Shown here: positions 1-13,402 of the stretch, piece by piece
Numbering within the stretch: position 1 is the first letter of the stretch
Layout of the letters: the number at the start of each line of letters is the position of its first letter
NCBI GenBank assembly: GCA_037954665.1
Contig: JBBMOL010000304.1
Span: 496,001 to 560,000, forward strand
DNA: 64,000 nt
DNA from: Laguncularia racemosa
Lineage: Eukaryota; Streptophyta; Magnoliopsida; Myrtales; Combretaceae
Direction of reading: 5' to 3'
Notes under the pieces: generated by a model
Databases searched by the model: none
The model's input: only the letters and a program-made list of their open reading frames with translations
Told to the model about the DNA's origin: nothing
Made by a program: the position numbers and the translations under genes

Positions 1-3000
1 TATGGTTCACACCATTTGTTAATTGAAAATTAGAATCAATTGTGTTGTTTATTAGATTGGTCTTTGTTTAAGTATTACATGCCATTTAGAGTTGTTTGTT
101 CCTTATTTACACTCTATTTGGAAAATTGTTCATCAATTTGTTATGCCATATTTGTGGAGTTTTCTAGTTGATTCAACAATTGGAATGTGTACGTTGTGCT
201 TTGGATTTTAGGCACATCGCGATGACTTCTCTTTTTTAAACTTTGCTTCTTAGAGCGACTCGGTTCCAAAAGAGACAATCAATCATACTTAAAAGTCATG
301 GTGTAGAAAAAGTCATGAGATTTTTCTTATAACAAATTCTCTTATGCCATGTTGTTTTTCATTTTTTGTTCATTTTTATTCTTAATTAAGGGAAGGAAAT
401 GAAATGTTTAATTATAAGATCAACTCAAAATATCATAAAGAATCTTTACATTATGAAAAATTCGAAAAGTGTCTAGTAAAGTTAAGATGTTCTCAAAATG
501 ATTCACATTAATGCCATGTTTACAAAACATAAAGTTAACATAATGAAATAGGTTCTCAAATGATATGTTGTTGTTTTCTATCAATTTCCCATTTTATGAT
601 AGTACTACATGTTAGTACTAAATAAAGGAAAATGATTTAACTACATAAATCCAGTTATCTCTCCATATGCTGTCTTTGTGATAGCCTAATATTTATAGTC
701 CATTTACTTTGTTGTAATAGTAATTCCATTCTCTCTTTATTTTTTATAAAATTATTATTACAACTTTAGTTGGTTTTTAAAACTCCATAATAGGCGAACA
801 ATATTGAATTGCCATTCTTAAGTCCACCTCATGAATAACAATTTAGCACTTTATATCTTTTCCTTTTTCCTAAAATAACCTCATTCTAATTAATAAATTA
901 CACCATTTACCCTCAAAATGAAAATCGTAAAAATGGATTGAAAAAACCTTAGCTTGTTGAAGCCCCCTCTTTCCCTTTATTAAAAAAAAAAGAAATAACT
1001 AAAATTCCTAGCGTTAACCACCAATAACTAGTCATGAAGATATGTAAGTCCTTAAACCCAATTTCTATACTTTTGTTACCCTTTGTTATTGATAGTGTTC
1101 TTCAATTTGCTAATGTTATCATTTGATTTCATTGAGTGTTCCTTTTGATTATTATTCTAATGACCTTGTTTTAAGCTATTTGATACTCTTTTCTTGACTA
1201 TTGATTATTGATAATATGTATTCATGGAGCACCTATGCTCTAAATAGGGAAAGAGACTTTGCATAGTACATATAGTAGAGGCCATAATGGTTCAACTTTC
1301 TAATAAATTAATAAAGGCCTTTTAGTGTCAATTGAGTTAATACCAAATAAATTTTGCTAGATAAATGAATTTTCCATTAATATCATGCCTTAATGGACTA
1401 GTTTATGCAAGTTATAGAGCTAATAAAACTAGAGTCTTTATCTTTAGGTGGACTTTCATAGCTTATTGTCTCCATTGACTTGATCTTTATGCATTAGACT
1501 TTTGGACCTTGAAAATGAATAGCAAAAACTTGATGAAATATAGAAGAGCGAAACAAGAAGAGGAAGATACTTGTTTAGATTTTTATTTATACATTGGGTA
1601 TATACACATATTAGATATAGATGAGACACAAATATAGATGTGTATAGATAAGATGCAAAAAAAAAAAAAAAAAGATGAAACCAACATGCCATTAATAAGT
1701 TTAAGGCTTATAGCATAACTACATTTCTCTTTTTGTCGAAGATGACTTAATTTAACGTTATACTATACAATTAAAGTAACTACATTTAGACTAATTATAC
1801 TTGAAAATGTACCAAATTTATACTATTGGTCCCAAAAGGTTACTAAGATGGGTGAATTGGTAGTTAAAATTTTTTTTAAAAAAAATTCTCGTGCCCAATT
1901 AGTTATTTACAAATTATGACTTTGAATTATTTTGTAATCATGATAAAAAATTAAATGTAGAAAAATAAAATAATAGAGTAAGAACAGTTTGCACAATGAT
2001 CTATAGAAATTCCACCTTGAGCATACATCCTCTCATCCAGCTCCAAGCCGAGGTCCCAATATTCCACACCAATATGTTATACTATATCTAATCAATACGA
2101 ATTACAAATAGTGATCACAATTCACTTTGTTAGACTCTTAGCTGTCTCTTTGCTAATTCTGATATTAGAGCCTATTTGTAATCTAACTCATACAACAATT
2201 ATTGGAGATGATAAGGAATAAAGAAAATAGTCCATGCAATTTTGATATAGAAAATAAAATTCTGAGTTAATGATATTTTGAACTCTATTTTGTTCTCTCA
2301 TGTTGTGTTCAACTCTATTATGTTCTTCGTTCTCATTTTCTTTTTCTTTTTTTCTGTTGTATGCTCAAGATGTATATTTAATTTTTTTATCACAATGGCT
2401 ACAATGGATCAACTGGGACATTAAATCTATTCCAAATATTCTATTGAAGTTAACCACTCAGTTTCAAATTCAAAAACAATAACTGAATCAAAATTGTTTC
2501 AATAGCTCATATCCCTTGAAAATAGAAGTGGATTTTGGTTGTTACCCAGTTTAATTAGTTTTCACTCCTCAATCATTGATTTAAAATTAGAAAAATATAA
2601 TTCCTTATCATGCATACTCTACTACATTAGATTAAGAGCAACAATAATTTCAATAATTTAAATTATAATAAATATAAATCCCTATGATATTGTAAACCTT
2701 GCAAAATTCCGAAATAAGGTATAAATTATTGAAAGAAATCTTAGAGACATTTCCAAGAATCAATAGGATATTTAACCCTATACCAAAGGAATAAGTTCCA
2801 TAACCACAAAATATTCTATGAAGATCCTAAATTGACCCCTAAAACATAAAACAATAGCACAAACCTTAACCTAAAAATCTAAACCTTAAAATAGGAATTT
2901 AAAACTATATATTGACTTGTAAACTCTAAATCCACAATTCTAACCCTAATTTAAAAAACAAACCCTAAAAATGATAAATTAAACTCTAAACTTGAACCCA

Positions 3001-3088
3001 AAACCAAAATAATAACAATATTAATAAATCAAAATCTCCAACCAATTAATAAACTATAATGTCACCAATAGGAAATGACAAAACTATT
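1..3088. other. Non-genic AT-rich flank
   Basis: I recognise no gene or mobile element here. The longest open frames are short, low-complexity and resemble no family. There is a 17-nt A run near 1657-1673, and a CCTAA/CCCTAA-flavoured but irregular stretch around 2850-3010. The segment may be older decayed transposon sequence or the flank into which E4 inserted; the sequence does not decide. Confidence 0.5.
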
Positions 3089-3969
3089 CTTAAACCCAAA
3101 AACCTAAAAAAAAAAATCAAATTCAAATATTAGTATGAAGGAAAATATCGAGAAATACATTGGAAAATGAATACAAAAACCTGATTTTAAATTAGGATTC
3201 ACCTTACAATATGTGAACCAACTTTCATATCTAAAACCTAAGGAATTTGAAATCTAAGCAAATCTCGACAATAGGATATTACATTAGGAAAACTAAACTC
3301 AAATTTAGATGTTCAAAAAGCTAAAATCCAATTCCCAAAATCTCATAACCCTTCATTGACATTAGGATTTCCTTCAGAATTTAGGAAACCAACTTTGAGC
3401 TAAAAAAAACCTGAACTTAAATGACAATAAACTATCCTGTAATTAGTATGAGAATACCCAAAAATTTAGTCGAATCCAACTCTACTAAGTAATAAAATTG
3501 GGCAAAATAAAAATTGGAAAACATGACCTCAAATAATCTTCATTAAGTAGCGTTGGGAAGAATAGAGAAATGGCGACAATTAACCTACTAAATGACCAAA
3601 TCTCAAGCTTAAAGTTAATTTGCAAGATCTCCCATCAAAGTCCCATTTAAGGCCTAATTAGTTACCATAAAACAAAAGGAATTAAGTAGCCAAACCAACC
3701 CTCTAAATCTATTAACTAGAAGGTGGACCTAGCAAGGAAGCAACTAGGAAAACTAACTAGATTACCGTAGCTAAATGCAAGGACAAGTAAGGATTAGACT
3801 TGTAGCAAAAGGAGGAACATGATTTGATGTTAATCACTTCAGTAGTAGAACACGCCCCCTAAGATTTGACTCATTACTTAATGTGCAAAACTTTTTCCCA
3901 AACTTTGGACCAATGGACAAACCCCCTCAAACAAGCTACCTATGTTCTGATTTTCTTTTCCCCATTTTA
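3089..3969 (+). repeat. E4 LTR, segment 1 of 3
   Basis: First piece of an old plus-strand LTR. From about 3090 to 3700 it resembles the reverse complement of 54560-55104, the outer part of the E6 left LTR; for example TTAGTATGAAGG here faces the complement of a very similar stretch near 55060. The start is approximate because the expected TGTAAACC is eroded. It is cut at 3969 by E1, whose TTTTA duplication begins at 3965, and resumes at 42788. Confidence 0.6.
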
Positions 3970-6900
3970 TGTCATGCCCTACTCAAAGGGCCTCTCGTGA
4001 CAACCCACCATGATTGCTTAACCTTTCGTTAAGCAACCGTGAAGTGTCTTATCTACAATGTTGACCTATTCATCAGAGTAATCATATTCTCTACTCATAA
4101 GATAATTAATTATATAAAACATCTCTAGGCTTCAAATGGGTCCCATTTCACCACAACAGGTACACGTAAAACCATATTAGGCCACTCAATTACCAAATAA
4201 AAGATCCATCCTAAAGATTTCTACATTCAATCTAGGCCACACTTCCTTTCCATGACCATGCCCACCATTAGCGAAACGAGTACTCACCTTGGTTTGTCAG
4301 TTTATCATGAAGTTTAGGTAGTCTCTACCTATAAGGCAAAATCTATAAGAGGGTAAGCCAAAGCTTAGTGAGATAGGGTGCAATCTCTTAGTGTTTCAAT
4401 AAACACAAACAAAATTCAAACAAGTGTTATGCATGAACAAACATAAGTATGCAGCATCTTACGTGGTCTTCTAGTAACCAATGTGAAGCCTAGGGTTTAT
4501 GCCCCCCTTGACTTAGGGTTGGGGATTCTGAAGCAACCATCAGTGCTGGGGTCTTATTCACATATTTGTTATTCTTATCACTTAATTAAGCTATGTCCTA
4601 GCTTTAATGTTTCAGGCTCAACTGCCTCAATACATTGAGCATTACACCCGCAAGAGATAGGCTGGACTTAGAACCGTCAAGGCGCGACAATCCCTTAATC
4701 ACTTAGTTCACACTTGGTGGAATAGTGACCCTCTTGATCACTTCCGGCACATCTTGTAGTAGTGATGGCCTTTAATCTCATGCAATGTCTCGAGCAATGC
4801 ATGCTAGTTTATTAATTAAACCTCATAATTAAATAAAGTTTTGAGAGTGATCATTTCAAATCAAGTATAAGTGAAATTGACAATCAAAAGAACAACCAAT
4901 CATAACACATGAAACCATTCTAGTAGCAAAGCATAACTCAACACAATCAAGAAGACAACACACATGCGGTTCGACGTGATTGGTTGTTAAGCTAGGGAGT
5001 ACTAATACAACTTCCATCGTTGCACTCCTCTTTCCTTGCTTCCCCTCTATACTTTACTTTCATAACTGTAATTCCATGCCTTATCCTTGAATATGCCTAT
5101 ATAGATACCATTACTGCACAGATTTTGAATTTAATTCCCATGCCTCCTTTGGCCATATACATCTCATGTAGATCTAAGCATATTGTATTTGTGGTTTTGT
5201 AATACCACTCTTCCTACTTCATATCTATAAACCCATAACATGTGTCACATGCATCATCTTATCTTTCCATCTCACTTTCACACCACATACGTTCACACAA
5301 GTGTGAGGACATAATTCATTAAAGCCTAGATTTACTTCTGCATAATTTGTAATGTACGTTGAGGCTTGACTACATACTTCACATCAATTACTACTTCCCA
5401 CAACAACATACATGACATAGTGATATCCTTTCCAACCACTTATAAATTCATACCTATTCACATTAAGGGAATAAACTCCACGTTTACATACTCCCACATG
5501 TTGTCATATAGTCTTATTCATGGGTTTCCAGCCGTCTTCCAATTCCTCAACACACACGCTCACAAGACAACTAGCACACTATAATCCCAACTCCCACTTC
5601 CATTTTATCTTATATATCACATCTTTAAGTGAGCCTTCCAACTCCACTTCCATCATTCTACTTAAGAACTTATATAGAGTTGTCAACCTTCGCTATCAAT
5701 GGTGGAAAGGAAACATACTAATCCAGTTTGTATTCTCATGTACTCTACCTCCTATACACGTAATCCACGGATGGAATACTTTCTCAAAATTCAGCCAACG
5801 ATCTCCTAAAAATGCATGCACATTCATTCTATCTTACATGCCATTTGCAGCCGGGGAGAGAGCTATACCAATGACCCGCATCAACAAAGGACTAAGGTAG
5901 ATGAACCATCTCCATTCCAGCCATAGTGCCTATATCTATACACATACATGATCACCTACAGCAGCCATCTTTCACCAACACAACAAAAACCGACAGGAAC
6001 ATGAACACACTACGGACACAGCAACAACGCCACTCTTCTTGTTGTGACGAACTCATATATATACAGCAGCCCATGTGCTTTACTAGACCACACATAAACA
6101 CATATATTTGTATATATATATATATATCTATTCCCCCTTCACGGCAAGCAAAATGGAACATGTCCAGCACTCATTATATATATGTATATATGTATTCCTC
6201 TTTCACAGCAAGCCAAATGGAGCATGTCCAGCACAATCCAGTAACTTATTATTCACATACAGACCGAGGAAAAAAACAAGAGAACGAAGCCCCCAACGCC
6301 TTATATATATATACATATATAGCTATAAACACTTACAGCAGCAAGAACATCACGCCTACATCAAGGGACAACCAAGAATAAGAAAAGAAAATGTCTAGCA
6401 CCCAGCCTTAGTTACATATATATATACATATACAAGGATATTGCTTAGCAGGGGAAGACTCCAACATAGGACAACCACAGAACAAGAAGAACAAAACAGT
6501 CCACGCCTTGGCTAAACCACACATATATACATATATATATATATATGTCAGATTTGGTATACTTGGGGACTTCTCCTGCACACCGTAGAGGGAGAGAGAA
6601 AAAAATTACTTTGTTCCCAGCAAGTAACGCAACACGGAGATAAGGACCATCAGCCACACTTTCACATATGTACATATATATATATATATATATGTATATA
6701 GTTATATGTCAATACTTTACAACAAGGCATCACAACACAGCACATATACACATAATATAATATATCATAAAGTCTTACTTATCTCAGTCTCATTTTATTA
6801 GGGTTTATTTGAAGTAGTCTTCGAATATCTTCGAATCAAAACCCTCTTCGACTAGAAAATTAGGAAAAAGTACATTAATATACTAAATACATAGTCTAGA

Positions 6901-7634
6901 TCACTTTATCTAGTATTTTTCTAGATATTATAATTAATTTTAAGTAAAGTACTAATTTTTACACCTATTTATTCTTTGTATATAACTTTTAGAAACGAAA
7001 TCCGTTTCGTGAAAAGTTAGTGTAGTTGAGTTGCATTCACCTCAAGGAACACGTGAGTGGTCTTAGATCATCGATCGAAGGTCGTATGTGCAAGTTATCA
7101 TTTTTTTTGTTCGGTTCCCTTTGTTTTCTTTTCCACTATTTCTCGTCTCGTCCTCTTCTTCTTTTTACTTTTGTTTGTTTTCTTTTCTGTTTGTTCTGTG
7201 CGTGTGCGGAAATGCGGCCGTGGGTACTCATGGTTTCCTTATATATATATATGTACCATATATTATTATTATTATTATTAATTATTAATTATTATTTAAC
7301 ACTTTATTAGATTAAAGTTTAAAAAAAATCCTGATATACTTTTACTCGCACGACGATCTCGAGAAAATTTAAGATTTTAACATTTTATTACGAATGTTTA
7401 TGCTTAAGCTAATTTAATTATTCTGAGTGCGAATATCCACTCGAAATTTCTATTTAACAATCTTAAATCTATGATTTTGATCTATTCTATCGTTTACCTA
7501 AAGTTTCATTATAGTTTGCCTTTAATAAGCTTATTTCTATTATTACAACTCTATTCGAAGAGTGTTTTAAGATTTTTAATAAAATCTTTTAATTATTCTA
7601 CTATTATACGCAATTAAAGTTAATTGGTTTTACA
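3970..7634 (-). repeat. E1 3' LTR
   Basis: About 3.67-kb direct repeat of 39115-42782, with scattered substitutions and small indels between the copies, including TA microsatellite length changes at 6100-6700. Ends are TG...CA. It contains TATATA-rich blocks and many short open frames that have no coding support. The two LTRs were identical at insertion, so their visible divergence marks an older insertion than E2 or E3. A more divergent relative begins at 60296. Confidence 0.92.
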
Positions 7635-7648
7635 TTCTCCCCTCCTTC
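7635..7648 (-). other. E1 polypurine tract
   Basis: On the minus strand this reads GAAGGAGGGGAGAA and directly abuts the 3' LTR start TGTAAAACC. This is the expected plus-strand priming site and confirms the orientation. Confidence 0.88.
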
Positions 7649-7689
7649 AAAAGGTTTATCCTCAAAACTTTAGGACGTACCTAGTTCTC

Positions 7690-8950
7690 CGAAGAGTTAG
7701 GGGTATCTCTCCTTCATCTCATCTTCCTTCTCCTAAGTAACCTCTCATTCCGAGTGTTGACTCCACTAGACCTTAATGAACCTGATGGTCTTGTTATGTA
7801 ACTCTCAAGATTGAGTATCAAGAATTCGAATAGGATGTTCTCGATATGTCAATTTCACTGAATTGCTAGGATATCTATCTCAATAGCTCGATTAGGGTCT
7901 AGAATGTGTTTCCGAAGTAATGATACATGGAAGACATCATGAACCCCTGACAATTGAGGTGGTAAAGCTAAAAGATAGGCCACTTCTCCAACTCGTTCCA
8001 ATACTTCATATGGCCCTACGTATCTAGGACTTAGCTTCCCTTTCATTCTAAACAGTCTAGTTCCCTTAATTGGGGTGACCTTTAAATAGACATGTTCTCC
8101 TGGAAAGAATTCCACCTCCCTTCTCTTCAGATCAGCCCAACTCTTTTGGTGATCTTAGGTTTCCTTCATTCGTTGCTTAATAATGACAACCTTGTCTATT
8201 GTCTCTTGTAGCAAATCTGGCCCAAGTGCCTTGCGTTCTATCTCGTCCCAATACAATGGGGATCTACACTTTTGTCCATATAGAGCTTCATATAGGGCCA
8301 TCTTGATCAACGAATGATAGCTATTGTTGTAAGAAAACTCGACCAATGGAAAATGTCGTTTTCATCTATCTTTAAAGTCCAATATACAAGCTCGTAGCAT
8401 ATCTTCCAAGGTTTGGATGGTCCGCTCGGATTGTCCATCCGTTTGAGGGTGATAAGCTATATTGAATTATAGTTTAGTTCCCAAAGCTTGTTGTAGACTT
8501 CTCCAGAACTTTGATACAAATGGGGGATCTTGATTAGACACTATACTTTGTGGTACCCCATGAAGTCTCACAATTTCCTGTAGGTAGATCCCAACTAACT
8601 TTTCCAATGAATAAGTCATATTAACAGGTAAGAAATGGGCAGATTTGGTTAATCGGTCCACGATTACCTATATTGCTTCGTATCCAGCCCTGGTTCTCGG
8701 TAATTCCGTAACAAAGTCCATTATGATTCGTTCCTGTTTCCATTCGGGAATCGACAATGGTTGTAGCAATCCTCTAGGTCTTTGATGTTCGGCCTTAACT
8801 TGTTGATAGATGGAACATTGGGAAACAAACCGTGCTACATCTCTCTTCATCTCTTTCCACCAATAGCCTCTCTTAAGTTCTTAGTACATCTTATTTCCCC
8901 CGGGGTGTACGGTATAACCAGAATTATGGGCTTCATCGAAGATGTTATTT
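7690..8950 (-). pseudogene. E1 integrase and chromodomain, degenerate
   Basis: Would insert the cDNA into chromatin. Pieces in N-to-C order: a zinc region near 8930-8790 in which the usual second Cys of CxxC reads Tyr (CSIYQ); the core with MDFVTELP and DRLTKSAHFLP; the C-terminal GKLSPRYVGPYEVLERVGEV and VFHVSLLRK (8115-7855); and a chromodomain-like tail (RNKT-type, down to about 7690). Stops are visible at 8668-8670, 8467-8469 and 8155-8157. The second catalytic Asp motif, normally SDRD in this clade, reads SNQD. The enzyme is inactive. The chromodomain tail places it among chromoviruses; the Tekay/Del assignment rests on overall resemblance. Confidence 0.85.
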
Positions 8951-9750
8951 CTTAACTCTTTATCCGACGGTACGCACTATCTACCCCTTAATCTTAAGAC
9001 TCCCTTTGGGCTCACTTTGAAATGAGTGTTAACCCCTTATTTTACTTTTTCCCGTAGTTCTGTAATCTTTAGGTCAACCCACTGTAATTCTCTTAGTCTA
9101 TCTAAAAGTGTGGGTTGTACGTCCAAAGCAAATATCTGAGCCTCTCCTTCCTTATGCCACCTGAACTCAATCCTAAGCTTCTCAAACTCTCATATTAACT
9201 ATTGTTGTTCCATTAACGCTGCCACCTGGCCTTGGTTTCTTTAACTCAATGCATCGACCACTGCATTGGCTTTTCCCAAGTGGTAGCTAATACTAAGGTC
9301 ATAATCCTTAATGAGTTTAAGCCATCTCCTCTGTCGCATGTTGAGTTCCTTTTGAGTAAATAGATACTTTAAGCTTTTATGGTCGATGTATACTTCACAC
9401 CTCTACCGATATACGTAATGTCTCCATATTTTCAAGGCAAACACGATCGCAGCCAACTCTAGATCGTGGGTAAGGTAACTTCTCTCATGGGTTTTCAGTT
9501 GCTTGGAAGCATAAACCACAACTTTCTTATTCTGCATTAACACGTAACCCAATCCACTTTGGGAAGCATCACTATATATGCTGAAGGGCTCTTCTATGTT
9601 AGGCGATGTTAAGATTGGGGCCGTAACTAATCTTTACTTTAACTCTTGGAAGCTTCTCTTGAATTTCTCATCCCACTCAAACTTTGCCTCCTTCTAGGTT
9701 AATCTAGTCAAAGGTTTTGATATCTATCAAAAATTCTTCACAAAATGCCT
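8951..9750 (-). pseudogene. E1 RNase H and connection region, degenerate
   Basis: Conceptual translation shows the Ty3/gypsy RNase H signatures in order: YSDASQSGLGYVLMQ (first Asp), a DLELAAIVFALK helix (Glu) and VYIDHKSLKYLF (Asp), followed by the RQRRWL segment leading into the connection to integrase. The enzyme would degrade the RNA strand during reverse transcription. Several in-frame stops interrupt it, and no uninterrupted frame exceeds about 60 codons. It lies between RT and INT as expected. Confidence 0.75.
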
Positions 9751-10632
9751 TTAATATCTAACTAACCCAAGAAAACTTCTAACTTCCATCACTATAGTGG
9801 GTAGCTTCCAATCAACTATATCCTCGATCTTTGCTAGGTCCACTGTTATCCCTTCACCGGATATAATGTGTCCCAAGAATGCCACTTGATGCATCCAGAA
9901 TTCACACTTGGATAGTTTCGCATATAATTGGTGCTCTTTCAGTAATCCTAAAGCGATTCGCAAGTGTTCCTCATGTTCTAGTGGCATCTTGAAATAAATC
10001 AAAATGTCGTCAATGAAAACTATGACAAACTTATCCAGAAACAACTTAAAGATCCTATTCATGAAATCCATGAATGCAACTAGAGCATTCGTTAATCTAA
10101 AGGACAAAACCAGGAATTCATAGTGACCATATCTCGTTCGAAAGGCAGTTTTGGGCACATCCTCTAACTTAATCCCCAATTGATGGTATCCAGATCGCAG
10201 GTCAATTCTAGAAAATACATTTGCTTCCTTCAGTTGATCCAAGAGATCGTCAATCCTTGGTAGTGCACATCTATTCTTGATGGTCACTTTGTTCAACTCT
10301 CGATAGTCCAAGCATAACCACATAGATCTATCTTTCTTCTTGACAAATAATATTGGGGCTCCCTATGGTGATACACTTGGGTAAATAAACCCCCTCTCAA
10401 TCAAATCCTGTAACTACCTTTTCAACTCTTGTAATTCCACTAGAGCCATTCGATAAGGTGCTTTTGAGATTAGTTTGGTACTCGACTTTATCTCAATGGT
10501 AAAATCTAATTCCCTCTGAGGTGGTAATCCTGGTAGTTCTTCAGGAAATACGTCAGGGTACACATTAACAACTGGTATTTCCTCTAACTTTGGCAATGCC
10601 TTGTACACCTCCACCACACTTATTAAGTACAT
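9751..10632 (-). pseudogene. E1 reverse transcriptase, degenerate
   Basis: RNA-dependent DNA polymerase. The longest open piece (190 residues, 10323-9751) carries LDYRELNKVTIKN, the FSRIDLRSGYHQ block with its catalytic Asp, and FIDDILIY, the clade's version of the YxDD box, then the thumb with FLGHIISGEGI. The upstream piece (10632-10414) has YPDVFPEELPGLPPQRELDF, the conserved entry to RT in chromoviruses. A gap near 10324-10413 and stops at both borders break the frame. Three catalytic aspartates survive, but the protein cannot be made intact. Confidence 0.88.
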
Positions 10633-10635
10633 GTT

Positions 10636-11063
10636 TTAGCCTGAAAGACTTTTCTTTTCCTCTTCAATTTGGCTAGCTGAAACTTCACGAGTCTCTTTCA
10701 CTTGCCCTTGATATACTATTGTTTCAATCCCTAGCTTGCTAAATTGCACCTCCCTGTTCTTGTAGTCTACATAAGTAAAGTTTCTTGATAGCCAATCCAT
10801 TCCTAAGATCACTTCGTAACCTCTCATGGCCAAAACAATTAAATCGCAGGCATATTTCTTCCCTGGATCTTAATCATGCAATCTTTCACCATATCTTTAG
10901 CGATACCCCTTTCTCTAGTAGGGGTATTAATCCTTAAGATTCTTGGAGAAGGTTGAATGTCCAATCTCCGCTGTTGAGTCACAACTAGGCTTATGAAAGA
11001 ATTTGTAGCTCCCATATCGAATAGGACTAGGGTTGGTTGAGTAGCGACTACGATAAATCCCAT
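10636..11063 (-). pseudogene. E1 aspartic protease, degenerate
   Basis: Polyprotein-cleaving pepsin-like protease. LVLFDMGATNSFIS near the N-terminus corresponds to the catalytic D-[ST]-G-A box, but the middle residue is Met. The flap and C-terminal part follow as VILGMDWLSRNF near 10800. Breaks lie at 10834-10838 and a TAA at 10636-10638. Loss of the Ser/Thr of the active site argues that it is dead irrespective of the stops. It lies between gag and RT as expected. Confidence 0.8.
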
Positions 11064-11209
11064 TAATTATTTAATATTTATTTACATACTTTATCTAATT
11101 AAATCCTCTTAGTAGTAGGCCATTATATTTCCTAATTGTTGCAATTATCACTTATTTATACTTTACATCTATAAAACATCATAAATAGGTGAATTTTAGT
11201 TTCGATGTA

Positions 11210-12752
11210 CTTGTCACCACATCCCCTTCTTTCGAGTACTCCATGGCGGCTAAATAAATGTCTTGATATTATTCTGTCTCTTGTGCTTCCCATTCTTCGG
11301 CTACCACATCCTCTATGGCAAAAACTTGAGCATTGAGGGCCTAAGGATTGGTTCCTTGTACTCCTGGTCCTGGTAGTCTATAGGCCGATTTTCTAATGGT
11401 GGTTCTAAGTCCAGTGACCTTAGGTCTAAGTCGTTGATACTTCTTAGGGCATGTGTTGGTTATGTGCCCTACTTGTCCACACACATAACAGATCGAGGAA
11501 CCTTTCCATAGACACTCCTCGGCTTTGTGCTTATTTACCCCACATCTAAAGCATCTCCCTTTTAGGGAAGGGCAATCTCAGGGATAATGCGTTTTTGCAC
11601 ACCTTCAACAAACTATTGCTATCGGCTTTTCCTGAGGGACAATAAATAGTGGCTTTATACCTACAGGCCTTACATTCAACATTAGCCTTTTTCCCTTATC
11701 ACTTAGGGTGGGTTTGAATTGAGGTCTCTTCACAAGAATACGAGGTCCAACACTTGGTCTCGCTCGGGCCCTTAGTTCTTCCACTTTCAATTTAGTCTAC
11801 TTTAGAGCTCGAGCTTTATTCACCACCTCAGCATACATTTTTAATTCAAACTCCATGCTCTATCCTTAGATTTCAGCATCCAATCCATTCAAGAATAGCT
11901 ATCGTTTCAGCTCATCTGAATCCTTATAGACATTTGGAGCGAACTATAATAACTTGTGAAACTCATGCTCATAATGATCAATACTCCTCCAACCCTTCTT
12001 TAATTGAAATAATTGCCCACTTAGTCAAGTTTTGACACTCTCCGAGAAGTATTCCTTAAAAAATGCATCCCAAAAAGTTTCCTAAGAGATTAGCTCGGCT
12101 AATGCTCTTTGTCTCACGTCCTACCATATTCTAGCTCTAACTTTCAACATATAAGAGGTGTAGGCCAACTTCTAAGGATCCTCTACCTCATACATAGTGA
12201 ATAACCTTTCCAACTAGGCCATCCATTCTTTAGCTTCTTCCGGCTTCCCATATGCCCCATTAAAGAATCTATTAGAGCATATGAAGTTGGGGAAGGTATT
12301 CCTCTGAATCCAACCACTTCTTCCTTAGTCATTTCAAAGTTCACTTTCCGTTGGCAGTATGTGGGTTATTGGAGCTAATGGCACTGGTACCGACTTTTGT
12401 TGTGATTGTTAAGGTGCTACCAATGGTGTTGGATGCACTTGAGATGGTGGAGGGATTATTTGTGATGATAGTTGGCTTCTTAGCATCAACTACTGAATCA
12501 ACAAGGCTTGTTGTTATACCAATTGTTACACGGTTGCTTTAAGCCTCATCATATGCTCTTCCTAACTTCCTCTTCCTTCAGTGGGAGCCTTTATAGCTCT
12601 TTATCGTCCTAGTCTAGCCACTCGGCCTAATGTTACAGGTTGAATCTCCAGATTCTCTTATGGGACCATAGGTGGTGTTTCCATTTCCAGGATTCGTTCG
12701 TGCTCCTGATGCCTTGGTGCTACGGCGACCTTTCGCCCCCTACTGGCAGCTC
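11210..12752 (-). pseudogene. E1 gag with zinc knuckles, degenerate
   Basis: Capsid/nucleocapsid precursor. In conceptual translation the central region has AEEWMAWLE-like and FPNGLD-like capsid segments. Two CX2CX4HX4C zinc knuckles are complete: CFRCGVNKHKAEEC (11512-11553) and CYVCGQVGHITNTC (11449-11490). A third, damaged Cys-rich motif lies just upstream. Stops are frequent, mostly where this clade tends to have Gln. The N-terminal frame begins right after TTTTACAG (minus strand) with no in-frame ATG visible, so either the start is lost or a spliced leader was used. The exact ends are approximate. Confidence 0.75.
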
Positions 12753-13076
12753 CTGTAAAATCCCCTATTACAACATATTAAATGTTAGGTCATTCTAATG
12801 ACACTTATATCATGAGTGACTCAAATATCAATAAAAGTCTACAACATGTCTTAAAATTTTCACCAAAGACTGAAGGCATATTAAAATCTAGATATTTCAT
12901 ACATACTTTTCAAAATTTACACCATTTAACATAGAGGGATATATATATACATTATTCTACAAAATTTTCCCTTGTAGGCCTTACAAAATGGGCATATACA
13001 TTACTAATCCCCAACACATGTTTTCTAAAAGACAACATTTACTTCTACTTTTTTCCTCCTAAGCAACACTTCACTA
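12753..13076 (-). other. Spacer between upstream ORF and gag of E1
   Basis: About 320 bp of AT-rich sequence without coding signal, separating the stop of the acidic upstream ORF from the gag frame. On the minus strand it ends in ATTTTACAG (12761-12753), which looks like a 3' splice acceptor directly before gag. No partner donor was identified with confidence. Confidence 0.45.
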
Positions 13077-13402
13077 TTACTCGCTCATATCCTCATCGCT
13101 TTCTAGTTCCTCTTCTTCTTCTTCTTCATATCCCTCTTCTTCCTCTTCCTCTTCTTCCTCCTCTTCTTCCTCTTCTAGAGAATCTAAAAGCATAACATCA
13201 TCTTTTGGGGCACCGTCTATATTAGAGTTTTCTTTAGGAGATGAGTCTTCTTCTAGATCTTCTTCCCAATCCTCCCACAACTCTTGTTCCACAACAAACA
13301 TTTCCCCTTGGTCTACTATTTCAAACCTCTAGTGCTCCACATATTCCATAGTATCCCAAGAGTCCTTGTCATATAGGAGTCCTAAGTCAACCTTCGGCTT
13401 CT
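13077..13402 (-). pseudogene. E1 upstream ORF, C-terminal acidic part
   Basis: C-terminal portion of a protein encoded upstream of gag in E1. The last 74 codons (13301-13077) are uninterrupted and end in a very acidic tail with a run of 14 Glu, then a second Glu run and DEDMSE before the stop. The frame extends upstream through DSWDTMEYVEH with one TAG, to the S1 insertion at 13403. When S1 and E2 are skipped it stays in frame with 14798-14874 and 38567-39043. I do not recognise the family. Glu-rich tails occur in chaperone-like or DNA-mimic proteins, but the function here is unknown. Confidence 0.6.

Noticed and set aside
2850..3010. Interstitial telomere repeat
   Set aside because: Only a few exact CCCTAA units and no regular 7-bp array.
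5366..6398. Overlapping open frames of 72-151 codons on both strands
   Set aside because: They lie inside the E1 3' LTR, are repeated with changes in the 5' LTR, and consist of TA/CA-rich low-complexity text without conserved motifs.
13077..13301. Host gene encoding an acidic nuclear protein
   Set aside because: The frame continues upstream through two transposon insertions into the leader of E1, so it belongs to the element rather than to a host gene.
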